This document shows positions 24,101 to 36,723 of a stretch of 64,000 nt of DNA, one piece after another. The notes beneath the pieces are model-generated. The model worked only from the letters and a program-made list of their open reading frames with translations, was not told where the DNA came from and ran no database searches. This DNA comes from Monocercomonoides exilis (lineage: Eukaryota > Preaxostyla > Oxymonadida > Polymastigidae): contig LSRY02000034.1 in NCBI GenBank assembly GCA_001643675.2, forward strand, positions 744,001 to 808,000, read 5' to 3'. Every line of letters starts with the position of its first letter. Within the stretch, counting starts at the first letter, position 1. Position numbers and translations under genes: made by a program.

Positions 24101-27049
24101 GGATGGCCACGTGTTGTGAACACGCGACGAAGATAGATAAATGGAAGCTCCAAACGCAATAAGTCAGAGGAGGAAGAAGAAGAAGAAGAAGAGGTTGCAT
24201 TTGATCCTGAAATAATTAAAGAGGAAAATGATAAGTGAAAAAAAGAAAAGAAAAATTATGAAGATTTTGAATAAAACTCAAAAGTTTCATAAACATTACG
24301 AAAAAAACGAAAATTAATTCTCAAAAATTTCAATTAACCACAAAAACAAGAAAAACACCCCTCCTCGCATACCATTCTGTTTGTTATAAGCCGCTGCCAG
24401 CTCCGCCCAGCACTTCAGCACCACATCCATTCTTTCTCTATTCCTCCTCTCCATTTCATTCTCCTCTCCTTCATCTTCTTCACCCCGAATCTGTAGCAGA
24501 AATCTCAACACGCCAATGGCACTCACAATCTCCTGTGAATATCCAATCCTCCTCACACCTCCAGGTGTTTGCGTGTAATTAGTGCTTTGAAATGGGAAAG
24601 GCGATCCAGAAGAAGATGAAGATGAAGGAAAAACTTGTGTTGCTTCACCTTCTTCACACCAAATAGCATGAAACAGCCAGCGCAATGCTTCAGACTCGCA
24701 CTGAAGTTCGAATTTATTCCGCTCGGCAGCGCGGCTGTTTTCGTAATTTCTCCGTTTCTCCGAAATTGAATCTGGATTGCTAACAAACAGATAGATGCCG
24801 CTGTCAGAAAAGGCGTTGATCAGAGCTTTCAACGTAACAACATGAGAAAAAGAAGAAGTTGAAGAAGTTGAAGAAGAAGAAGAAGAAGAAGAAGACGACG
24901 ACGAAGAAGAAGAACCAGAAGAATTCACCTCCTTCATCCGAAGAGCAGAAGAAGGCACAGACAAAGCAAACAGCAGAAGTGAGTGCCAAAGATTGAACAA
25001 GCCAACATCGCCGTTTCGCCTGATCTCTTCCACAACTGCCTGGCAAACAAACTCCCTTTTTTCTTCATCGCTTAGCTGGTCCCACTGCTCCATCACTTTC
25101 AGTCGCCTGGCTTTGGCTTCTTCTCTTTCTCCTCTTTCTCTTTCCCTTTCTCTCGAATAGCTGCTCAGCTCATTTATTCTTCCTCTTCCTCTTGAAAGCG
25201 ACCTTTCTCTCGAGCGAGAGCGTTCATATTCTCTTTCCCTGCTTCTTTCCCTGCTTCTCTCTCTTTCTGCTCTCCTCCTCTCCATCTCTTCCTCTTCTTC
25301 TTCCCTTCTCCATTCATCTTCACTTCTTCCTCTCCCTCTCCCCCTTCCCCTTCCACTATCTCTTCCTCTCGAAACACTCCGAGAATACGATCGACTTTCC
25401 AGCAATGACTCACGCTCCAAACTTCTTTCGCGGCTTCTGCTGCTTCGCCTTGTTCTGTCCCTGCTTTCACTGAGTTCATATCCTTCTTCTCTTCCTCTTC
25501 CTCTTCCTCTTCCTTCTCTTCTTCCTCCTTCTCTTTCTTCATATCCATATTCATAATCATCATACTGTTTCCTTCCCGATCGATCACGATTCGCTCCTCT
25601 GTCTCCAGCTATTCTTCCTCTTTCTGCTTCAGATGAACCCAAATCGTCGTTCTGTGTGCTCCACCGCGACGAGCTGGCATTCCCCCTTCTTCTTCCTCTT
25701 TCTCTTCCATCATCTTGCCGCCTCGTCCCTTTCCAATCTGCCCATCTTCCGTCTTCTTCTCCTGCACCATCAAAATCATCTCCTCCATCACGACCATCAT
25801 CTTCGTTTCTTCCTGCTCTTCCTTCACGACCCCTCATGGGCGAAGCGGTTTTCCTTGGTGACCCATTTTCTCTCTCGCTCTCATTCCCTGTCTTCCTTTG
25901 CTGCTGCTGCTGCTGTTGTTTCTGTCTTTGCTTCTGCTGCTTCTCTTCTGCGTCGTTTTCAGCCAGGCATTCCATCAGCATGCTGCTTTCGTTCCGTGCC
26001 TTGATCCTCCGAAACACCTCCGCCGCGTCTGGCCCGTCGTCCTGCCGGTTTGCTGGGTCAAAGGCCGAACTTGGGCTGTCTTTCTGGAAGCGTCCTTCCC
26101 TTCTTCTCCAGCTATCATCTTCAGCAATCTGCCTGCTGCTTTCTTTGCGTCTGTCAGTGTTCTCCTCTCCGCATCTTCCCCAAATGTCTGCTTCCCCACT
26201 TTCTGTGAGCTGGTCGTTCGGCCTTCCTGCCCCTGGCCTGCGATATGGCGATCGTGAATCAATTAATTCCTCGTCAGATGGTTCTTGCTGACTTTGGATG
26301 CGAGAAGCAGATTTGGGGCTGGCTCCAAATGCTGTTTGAGGAGTTTTTGTGTAAGCTTTTGGAATTGCTTCAGAAAGATTCCACACAGCTCTCTATGCAA
26401 AAAACGAAAGAATAATCATTGAAAATTGTGAAATGATTATTCGGTAAAAGTTTGCAAACAACTTGAGCATTGAAATACTGATCTTCCTCAATTGTACAAG
26501 ATAACACTCGATGATAATTAAAGAAGTCATTATAGTTCACTCTTCCGCCAACTGCGTCAACGATAGGAAAAGCAAAATTTTGTTCAAATTCAGCCTTTTC
26601 AATGTTTGCTGACCGTTTTTTGTTTTTGACAAGAATGCTATTTTCAGGAACATACATATCTAATAAATCATTAAAATCAATTGAATTTTGGCCCTTTGAT
26701 ACTTTGCTCCAAGCTTTTTCGATCATCAAACGTCTATTCTCTGATACTTCCCCCTTCAAATAGAAAAGAAAAAATCATTTTCACAAAAAGCAAACAAAAA
26801 GTTTCTCCATACTAAAATCGCTGAAAGAAATGATTGCTTAGAAATCTGACCGTGTTCTTGCAGTTGCGTAAACAACCATTGAATTTCAGAATTTGAAATA
26901 TCAAATCCAAATCTTTCAAAAAATTCAATAAAACTAGGTTCATTAAAAAAAGACTGAGGGATTGAAATCAAGGCTTTAATAAAAATAAATCCATAATTTC
27001 TGGTTGGTTTAAAAAAATTTTGGCGAAGACGAGATAAAAGATTATCCAT
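20429..27049 (-). CDS. Giant calcyphosin-like EF-hand protein, seven exons
   Basis: Exons are 27049-26813, 26753-26463, 26392-24373, 24206-21292, 21057-20902, 20716-20598 and 20465-20429. Phases agree throughout and give 1,924 residues. Exons 1-3 (residues 1-185) follow the four-EF-hand calcyphosin plan: FIEFFERFGFDISNSEIQWL, then GEVSENRRLMIEKAWSKV, then CTIEEDQYFNAQRAVWNL, equivalent to the family's terminal AW. Exons 4-7 repeat the plan at the C-terminus, with MFDKLDPERDGWVSFEFV as the only loop keeping most calcium ligands, then MTLKQFVKYYTLISPCVDDD. A third, weaker helical module spans the exon 3-4 junction. Between them are R/S/E-rich (SR-like) and polyserine segments. Family members are calcium-binding, some of them ciliary. 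Most loops here lack ligands, so a scaffold role is likely. The last exon could instead end at 20407 in another frame. Confidence 0.8.
22220..23125 (-). repeat. Polypurine tracts encoding polyserine in the calcyphosin-like gene
   Basis: GAA/GAG/GGA runs on the plus strand (22230-22262, 22655-22670, 22780-22880, 23000-23035, 23068-23120) correspond to serine and serine/proline runs in exon 4, with CAT/ATT-type tracts near 22495-22560 giving Asn/Asp. Many opposite-strand and off-frame open reading frames here are by-products of these repeats and are not annotated as genes. Confidence 0.8.
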
Positions 27050-27845
27050 TTTTCATTAACGATAATATGGTTTCACGATGATTAATTAATCACTTTTGTT
27101 CATCAAATCTCAAAGGTTTCATTTAATGAATCGAATGAAAATTATATAAAACAAAATAATATTTTCGTGTATCCCAAATTTAACTTTTTTTGATTCTCAG
27201 TTTTCTTTTCTTTTTGATTATAAACCGAAAAAAATCCGATTATCAGAAAGCTTTTCAATTTCAATATTAATGAAGAAATAAATAAATTATATAAGTGGAG
27301 AAAAGAAATGACAATGAAAACTTGTTTACAATAATTCGGATGCAAATAGATCTCAATAAAAAAAAGAAGGTTTTTGACCACCCATTTTGTGTTCTAATTT
27401 TTTCAAAAATTGAATAATATATCATTATGGAATTTGTTTGAAACTTTTTCAAATTTGAATAATTGTTGTATTTCTTGTGAAAGAAAAAAATGGATGAAAA
27501 TATCAAATGTGAACGAAATAAGAATGAACCAATAAAACTAATTTCTAAACAGAAATCATCAGTTGTTTGTAGATTATGAAAACTCTAGTTTTCAAAACGA
27601 AGAAAGTGAAAGCCTCATCATGGCTCGGGACGAAGAATGCAGCGAATGACAATCCACTCCCGAAAGCATGAATCCGATTGGCAATGCTGTTTTCTTCCTA
27701 ATGAGACATAAACAAAGGAAGGAATTGCTTTCAAACAAATACTTAATTTTTCTCATCCAACATTCTCCCATCTCCACTTTTCAATTCCCCAGGCTTCTCA
27801 AATGCATTTCTCAAATGAAAAAAATAAATAAATAAAATCATTGCT
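27050..27845. other. Intergenic region between the calcyphosin-like gene and the receptor pseudogene
   Basis: AT-rich. Short frames only. It separates two minus-strand units and should include the promoter of the calcyphosin-like gene (near 27050-27200) and the 3' region of the receptor pseudogene. No motif is recognisable. Confidence 0.4.
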
Positions 27846-28560
27846 TCATTCCATCCTAGTGAAGCTCCCATCTGTGTCTTCGCTGTCTGCCTCTTCACAT
27901 CTCGATCCATCTCCAATATCCAACGCGTCTGATGCCGTCACAAACATCGACCCCATCGGCATCTTCATTAACAGCTCCCGCTTCACATCCCCCAATGTCA
28001 CCCGCTCATCCCACCCCTGCACCACACACTTCTCCTCCAACTCCCGAAGACTGCTCCCTCCCATCTTCTCCACCTTCGGCCGCTCCCCATTCGCTATCTT
28101 CTGCCCTGCCACCACTCCCTCATACTCCCCAAACGGGATCTCCAGCGTCACACACTCCCACACCATCATCCCAATCGAGAACACAACCGACTCCTTCGTT
28201 GCCCCCATCTTCTTGTTCATCAGCAGCTCGGGTGCCTTCCACCTCAGGCACTCCTTCCAATTGTCATCTGCATCCTCAAACGCTGATGAGGGAAGGGAGT
28301 CATCATCATCATCATCATCATCATCACCATTATCACTGGCAGATGTCACAACTGTTGATGATGAGATGGATGAGGAATCTGAGTCATCATCAGATAATAA
28401 GTCAGAGTGCGTTACAATGCAGATCACCATGTGCTCTGAGAATAGTACAATGTGAGGACTCAAACTGGAAAGGGAAGAAAGAGGATTTTCCATCTCATCA
28501 AAGGAGTGGAGAGCAAGGTTAGCCACCCAGAACAGGATTTGGGCAGCTGTCATCTCCCTT
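27846..28560 (-). other. Pseudokinase-domain segment of the receptor pseudogene
   Basis: The segment corresponds to kinase subdomains VI-XI. EMTAAQILFWVANLALHSF aligns with the helix before the catalytic loop. Where HRDLKPEN would stand it reads SSLSPHIVLF, with no aspartate or asparagine. No DFG follows; instead an S/D-rich loop with a D run leads to RWKAPELL (APE motif kept). The ECVTLEIPFGEYE helix is typical of tyrosine-kinase-like proteins. No glycine-rich loop or VAIK lysine is recognisable upstream. The same segment recurs as a relic at 55415-56095. Confidence 0.65.
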
Positions 28561-31500
28561 TCCTGCAGACTTCCAATAGCCATCTCCTTCTTCTCGTTCC
28601 TTCCATGCAACAGCATGAACAATGAATCCCTCAGATCCACAATCAGCTTCTCATGGGGAGACGAGCAGGCCATTGTATCCACCAGATTCGACATCGACGA
28701 TGTGGTTGGACACAGACTTTCCGATCGAACAAATGTGGATTCTGTGTCTGATGTGTCTGTGGATGAAGTGGATGAAATGGATGGCGATGATGTTCTCTTC
28801 CTCGAAACATCATCTTCTTTTTCATCCACCTTCTCCAGCATCCATTCTGGGATTTTGTCAGAGTCTCTTCCAAGGATATATTCTGTTGATCCACTCTCTG
28901 ACAGAAGATGTTCTGATGACTCTGAATGCTCCAGTGTCTTGTCATACACTCTCTTCCTTATCCTCTCTTCATTTTTCTTTTCTGCCTCTTTCTCTGCTCT
29001 TCTCCACTGCTCCTCTGGTGACATCTCCATCGTCACCATCTCAAACGCCTTCGGATCTTTTCTGATATTATCGTTTACAATCTCTCTCAGATCTTCTGCT
29101 TCATTCTTCACCTTTCTCCACCGAACAACCAAAACAACAATCACTGCCAGCAACACAATGAAAACTGCACATGCAACCACAATAATAACCCAAAATGAGT
29201 TTGATCCTTTCCCTCCTTGAACAACATTTCCATCACCATTCTTCTCAGGCTCTGTTCTGTTCTTCAGGATGAAAGAGTCAGTTGATGATTGTTTTCCAGC
29301 ATCTCCAAACAGAATGCACACTCTCACTTCTGCCTCGTTTTCTGCCTCATTTATTGATTCCTTTGCCAATCTTCCTTCAACTTCTGTCTCTGACACATAT
29401 CCACTCTCATCACACTCATGCTTTTCTATCTGCTTTTCTTCTCCAATCTCCTTCACAACCATGAATGACAAGTCACATGGCAGCAGCTCCTTCCCTTTGA
29501 ACACAATCTCCACTTCTTCTCCCACTTCCTTTGCTTCAACATTTTCCAGGACTGGAATGAAGAATGGGGATGCTCTTTTAGAAATAATCCCTTCAAAATT
29601 GCATCCTTCATTCAGAATCCAAAGTGATGAATTGTCTTTCACTCCATCACCACCTTTCAAACTGGAGATTGTCAGTGAGGCAGAACTTGGGCAAACAATG
29701 TTTCTTCTGACTGATGGGTAATTCTCAATCGAAAGATTGTTGTCCTCAAATCTTCCATCTTTGATAATTATTGCGCCTCCACTCACACTCATCCCTCCCT
29801 TCGACGAGCTGCAAATCGTGGTGTCTCTCACAACTGCTTCACTCTTCGACAAGTCAACAATTGACCCATTCCATTTGCACACTTCATCAGGAATCTCATT
29901 CTCTTTTGTTCCTGAAATCAAATTTCCTTCAAACTTGCACAACTTCATCCAAATATTCTCACTCATTGCTGTTGCCACTTGACTCCCTTTAAGCGATTTT
30001 GACACACATTCATGGAAAGAGCAGTTACGAATCTCAAATCCACTCATTGGATGTGTTGTGCAAATAATGCTTGATCCAGAAGTTGATCGGCTGATGTTTG
30101 TGAACGATGACAACGCTAATGAAAAAACGAGTGAAGAATGGCCATTTTCAAATGAGATCAGACTTTCATTTTGCAAAGAGATATTTGTGGCTGTCAACTT
30201 TGAAATGCTCACTTTCTCACTCTTTCCACATTCAATCGCTGAACTCTTGCATAGGACATCATCCACTATCAGCTCGTCAAATATTGAACCTTCAGAATTC
30301 AATATCTGGAACATAGGCTTCGAAAATACCAAATGTCCGATACTACATCGATCAGACTCAAATATCCCATCTTCAACAATCAAGAGAGAAAAGTCAAAAA
30401 GGGTCCGCGAATTCTCCATTGATCCGCTCTCTGATAAGAATGAAACAGATTCGAGAATAAGAGATCCATTCAATTGGTGTATTAAGCATGAGCAGACAAC
30501 ATTCCCCATTCCACCAAAAACGAACGACACCTTCTCAATTCGAACAGACTCTGATGTCGTCACAGCTTCTTCACCAGCCAAGTTCATCTCATTCACTTTT
30601 ATCTCCCCATTCCTGCTCGCCTCCATCGACTTGATTGTCACCTTCTGAGCTGAGCATGAACCAGTCAATTCTGTTTCATTCCATATCAGCAGCTGCGAAT
30701 AATCCTATGGGATGATGTGGCTCACCCCAACATTCAGCGATGAGCATGTGCTCTTCATCTCCCCACACTGCTTGCTGTTGCTGTTATACCCCACAATCGA
30801 TGAAACAAATATGAATCGCTCCTGAACACAAACACCCTCCTCAGCAGATCCTCTTCATCCCCATAATTGTCTGCTGTACATCCCCATATCGCCAGCTCCC
30901 TCACAAATGGCTCCCCAAAATTTATCAGGAACTGTGACTCACTTATCTGCGAGTCAAGGTCTGTGCACTTCACAAACACATCTCTCCCCTTCGATGCAAC
31001 ATTCCGAAGGAATGTGATGTTCGACAGCACAAATGGCAAAGTCCTCTGTGCAACGCTCTGTGATTTCAAAAACAGTCCTCCGCCTCTCCCGATGTTCGAA
31101 CAGAAACACTCTGTCACATTTGTGTGATTCACTTCCAATCTCCCCTTCTCATTGAGAAGGAAAAACACTCCACCTCCTTCATGAGAACTTGTCGATCCAC
31201 AATTGTCAATTGTCGAATTCCATATTTTCAACCTCACTTCATTTGGCACATCACAACAAAGCAACGAAGGGTTGCTTGACCCATTGTGCTTCACACTCAC
31301 AAATGTGCATTGTTCAAATTGAATATTCCATATTTCTTCTGCATTATCATTTCCATTTCCAGGAATCTCACTTTCACTCGTCGCAATTACACTTTTCCCA
31401 CTCAATGAAATATCTTCAAATGTCACATTGTTCATGGTTGTTACACAATCAGCTGATATGCTCATTATCTCATGCATCGTTGAGAATCCAGCTATTTCTG

Positions 31501-34500
31501 TCTTTTCAATCGAAACAATTCCTTTCAATGCACTGATCAACACAAATGACACCTCACTTTCAGCATTGCCACTTGGATGAATTGTACAGCTCACAACACT
31601 CGTTTTGATTGCATCTGATCCTGTTTGGATGAGGGTGTTTGCTCCGTTGTCAAAGGAACTGGGGGTCAGAATCCCCAATTCACTGAACTGAACAACCCCT
31701 TTGCACTCAACAACAGTATCTCCATTCACTTCAAGTGTTTGAGCAAATTGAATTTTGTCTGTTTCCATATTTGTCCCTTCCAGTTTCATCCCACTCATCT
31801 CAATCACACTCCTCACATCACAAACCCCCTGAACTGCAATTGATTCAATCCCCAAGTTACTCCCTCGCTTCACCCCATAATCAACAGATCTGCATGGATA
31901 CTCGCTCAACCCACACACAACCACATTGTTTCCTTCCTCCGCAATATGCACACTCAATCCAACTTCTTTCCAGAAATAGATCAGAGGGATTACACACTCT
32001 CTGTTTTCTCCATCATATCCTCTCATCGAGTCCTCTGTCAGCATCTCCAATCTGTCTTTCACAAATGGAAGCGTTTCGTTCTTGATGCTCTTGGCAAGCG
32101 ATGCAGATGAAATGAACAGGTCCTTCCCATATTTCGCATTGTTTGGCTTCTCAGATGAAAAAACTGGTGAGGAAATCACAAACCCTTCCTTTCCTTCTTC
32201 TTCTTCTTTCAGTATCTTCAGCATTATTCCTCCTCCATATCCAACACTTCCCTCTTCATATGGTGCTCTGCAACAATAAAACGAACACAAACTTATCAAA
32301 AGATTCGTGTTCGAAGATGCCTCACAAAAGAGTGCACCTCCTCCAATCTCAGTTCCCTCCTCTCCAGTGATAGCACACCCTTCGAATGTGCAGTCTTCTA
32401 TTTTCACTATGAAATCTCTTCCATCATCATCATCCCCATTGTTCGCAATGCTGATGCATCCTCCACTTCCCTTCGAACCAGTGATCGATGAAAATGTGCA
32501 TCCTGACATCTCTTCAATAATCCCCTTGTGGCACTCAACAACACTCCCATCAACAAATATGATTTCGGAAAAATCACTATGAGTCATATTCATCGAAGGC
32601 ACACTTTCAGCATTCCCCTCAACAACAAATATCGATGAATCTCCAATTTTCATGTTCCTTGATCCAAACTCACTCACCTCCACAACCCCTCCAACAGCCT
32701 TCACAAACGCTGTCGAAATAGATTCAGTGCCTCCTTCCATCTCACATCCATTCAGTGTGAGCTTCCCTGAATGGCACTCAAACACACTCTCATGAAATGT
32801 CAGCGATTTCTTCAAAGAAAATACAATGCCAGTCACACACACAGAAACTGTGTTTTTTATCAATCCACTTTGAGCTCCCTCTTTCTGATCACAAACATCA
32901 CACTTCGTCTCATCCTCTTTGGGTGCAATGCTCCATTCATCTGTACTCAAGCTCAATTCCTCCTTAAAGGCAAATGGCTCAATAATTGAGATATCCTTTT
33001 TCTTCCCTTCAAAATAGATTGACGCTGCCTTCGAAATCTATGAGCACGGAAACTCTTCATATCCACACTTCGAGAAATCATGGCTCAATGATCCTCCTCC
33101 CACAAACGCTGGCGCTGAAAAGTTATCCCACAGATACACCACCAGCGGAATGAAAAATGTTTCATTCGATGTTGATCTCTCAAACCCATTCAGCCTTGTC
33201 AAGTCACTCATATCAACTCCAAATCCAATCGAGCTTCTGCAAATCGCACTCGAAAGATCATTAGCATTGATGAAGATTTCTTTCCCCTCTCTAGCATCAC
33301 ATTCTGAAAATGACTTTTCTTCAAAATGAATGTGCTTGCTCCATCATCCAAATGAAGATAAATCCCTCCTTCATATCAATGTTCTCCATATGTGTTTCGC
33401 TTTGCCTTGCAATCCACAAGTTGAAATAAATCACTGACATCATTTGATGTTATTGCATTCACTTGGTCAGTATCTGTCATGTTTCCCACAGTGAAGGATG
33501 ATTCTTCTTTCATCTCAACCCACAGCCCTCCTACATTTCCTCCTTTGCTCTCACTCCCAGATATCAGCCCTCCAACTACTTTTAGAGAGCAATCTCTCCC
33601 AAGTGTGCATTCAACAGCTCCTCCATTTTCCCCAATCCCTCTGAATCTATTCATCATGTTGTTTGTGAGCTTCAAAATCTTGGCTGAATTTGATGAAATT
33701 ATTTGCATTGATTTTGTTGATGATGATTTTGTTTGAGAAGATGCGTTCACTGAAAGTGGTGAATCTATAATCGAAAAAGAAGCTCCATTTGCCTCCTCAA
33801 ACAAAACGCTATTTGTCTCAGAGAAAATATCTTCAACGATCATGGATGTGAATGTGCCAGCAACATTGCTTCCATCAAGAGAAATCAATGGACAATTGCC
33901 AATGGTCAAGGGCAATGCATTCAACGATGAAACAGAAACTTTCCCTGTTGTTGTTGACAAAAACACATAAGACAACGCTGATTTGGAGTCTTGAAAAGTC
34001 AGCGAGCAATCTTCAAGTGAAAATGATTGTGAGGCGGAACTGAAGAATGCTTCATAATTTGGAAGAGCAGAAGGAACAGAGAGAATTAGCGAACTCAGAT
34101 ATGCTATTGCAATGACTGTTATCATGCATCCGTCACTTCTATCCGGATCATTGCCCACCTTCCATCCACTATTTCCATCTTTCCCTCTGATTGTGTGCTT
34201 GAAGGAGTCGAATATCAACTCATCTTGTATTTCAATCACCCCATCGACAACAATCTTCTTTTCTTCTTCTTACCTTTCCAGTGAGTGCTTCAGAGTCATG
34301 CAGGGAAATTCAGCAAATCCACAAAAAAAGTGATAAAATGCATCTGCATTGCTCACATAAATCTCATCAGAAATTATCATCAGATAAGCGCACAAAGGAA
34401 TCGGAATTGAATCATCGCCTTTATCGAATCCTCGAATTTCATCCAACAACGGATTTGAAGCTGTCAATGAAGTGATCTTCCCACTTGTTGCTGTTAATTC

Positions 34501-35742
34501 CAAATCAATCGAGTCAACAAAAATGTCACTTCCCCATTTCGCCCTGTTTCCTTCAAACGCTGATGAAATCAGAAACTCTGCACTTGTATCTTTCACTTTC
34601 AGTCCAATCCCTCCTCCTCTCCCTTGAGTGATCGAAGCAAAACAGTTCTTCACAACACCTCCATTCATCGTCAATGAACCAACATTCCCCATTTCAACCA
34701 TCATCCCTCCTCCAAACTCAGAGGCTTCACTCCCACAGCCATCAAGTACGCATCCCTCAAGAGTTATTGAATGTGACCCTTCACTCACACTTATCAGCGA
34801 TGATCCTGCTGTTGTCCTCACAATGTTGTTGAATGTGCAGTTATCCAGAGACAATGAAACAGAAGATCCTTGAGGCAGAGATATCACACTTGTGGAACTG
34901 AATGTTCTCCCCCATCTCACATCTTGCATCTTCAACTTTCCCCCTTCCAGTTTCACGAGTGAGTTCTGAATACACCTCTCCACTGAATGAGCAGAGTCCA
35001 TGGATTTGTTCAATCTCTTCACATCTATCAATCAACTTCCTTGAACTTCAAACAATCTGCATTGTTTGTTGCTTTCAAACGATGTATTGTGAATCACAGA
35101 CAGATCGTTCACAGTCAATCCTCCTGTTCCAACGCAAAACAGACTCAACCCATTAGCCTCAAATTTTGTTGCAATGGCAGACCCAGATGATGAAACTTTA
35201 TTTTCAGAGATCGTTTTCTCTCCAACATCAATTCCTTTTCCTTCAACAACCATTCCAGCTAGTACCCTGATTTCTTCCACAAACCCCGCAATCATTAGGG
35301 ATAGACAATGGCTAATGGTCAAACATGCACATGATTCATTCAATCCGCAGTTAAATGTGTCTTTTGCATTGGTTTGAATCTCCTTCGAAGAAACAAATCT
35401 GCTTCTTCCTCCTTCATTTGGAAGCCATTCACTTTTATCTCCCTCTGCAAAATACCTAATTCCTTCGGTTCGTGTGGAATAACAACAAAAAGTCTGTGGG
35501 TTTAAGCAGTCGTCAACAACATGAATGTTATTGCCATAACTGGCAGTGTTATTATGAAAAAAGCAAAACCATAACATATCTCCTCCAAAAGTCTGAACCC
35601 TCATTGCAACACCGCCTCCACAATAAATAGCATCACAGCTTTGGAATAAACAATTTCTCGTAACTAATTTATCAATTGGGCTCCAATGAAGAAGTCCGCC
35701 ACCATATGAATAACTTTTGTTAAGCACAGCACAATTAATATT

Positions 35743-36723
35743 GGGTTACACTTTCACCTCTGACCCTTTTTTTTACCCCCACCCTTTTTTTTGTGGAGCT
35801 GGCTACGGCTTAATACAAGCTTGTGCCAACAAAAAATAACTTGAAATGCTTATTTTAATATATTCAACTAATACAGAAAAAAATTTTTTCGAATTTTTTT
35901 GACTTAGAGATCTCAGTTTTTTTTAATTTTATTTTTTGATCATTGAATTGATGGTCTTTCCATGAATATAACATACTGGAAGTTTTAAGGAACATCATCA
36001 TTGCACATCATATCCTTTTTATTGTTTTTATAACTTTTCACATTTCACAAGTTTATTTTTCACCTGTTTTCTCATTTCATCGACTTTTCGAAAAAATGCA
36101 ATTCCTTAAAGATTTTGAGTTTTTGAAAATATTTTTAAGATTATCCTTAATATATAGTTATTTTTTAATCATGTGGAATCACAAAAAAGTTTTTCAAATT
36201 TGATTTTGAATCGAAAAATGAAAAACATCATTTTCGGTTGTTTTGAATTTTTCAGCCAGAAACATTTATTCAGCAAAATATTTAGTGAGCTTGCAATAAT
36301 ATATTGAGTTAAAAATAAGAGACAGCTTATAAAATTAAAAAATTGTCTTTTACACAATCAAAAATTGCATTTTATCAAAAAGTCGATGAAATGAGAAAAC
36401 AGGTGAAAAATAAACTTGTGAAATGTGAAAAGTTATAAAAACAATAAAAAGGATATGATGTGCAATGATGATGTTCCTTAAAACTTCCAGTATGTTATAT
36501 TCATGGAAAGACCATCAATTCAATGATCAAAAAATAAAATTAAAAAAAACTGAGATCTCTAAGTCAAAAAAATTCGAAAAAATTTTTTTCTGTATTAGTT
36601 GAATATATTAAAATAAGCATTTCAAGTTATTTTTTGTTGGCACAAGCTTGTATTAAGCCGTAGCCAGCTCCACAAAAAAAAGGGTGGGGGTAAAAAAAAG
36701 GGTCAGAGGTAAAAGTGTAACCC
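35743..36723. mobile_element. Foldback element (981 bp) inserted in the receptor pseudogene
   Basis: Long inverted repeats of about 348 bp (35743-36090 and 36378-36723) flank a loop of about 287 bp. The termini are GGGTTACACTTTCACCTCTG on the left and the complement with one change on the right. Next to each end lies a TTTTTTTACCCCCACCC tract. No transposase is encoded. A clean target duplication is not visible (flanks AATATT and TATGAA; at most a 3-bp TAT). It separates two pieces of one beta-helix reading frame (ILDCS before it and NKSYSYGGG after it on the minus strand). Confidence 0.85.

Noticed and set aside
28300-28330. CRISPR-like or satellite array from the repeated CAT triplets
   Set aside because: Simple trinucleotide repeat encoding an Asp run in the receptor tail; no spaced repeats.
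27841-29220. Plus-strand frames of about 200 codons opposite the receptor pseudogene tail
   Set aside because: They mirror the minus-strand kinase-like and acidic segments, whose matching relic at 55.4 kb confirms the minus strand as coding.
34262-34285. The TAA at 34272-34270 as part of a 5' splice site (AGGTAAGAAG)
   Set aside because: The sequence continues in the same frame with text like EEEKKIVVDGVIEIQDEL that joins well to the next beta-helix module, and no matching 3' splice site improves the fit. A splice role is not excluded, but other stops would remain.
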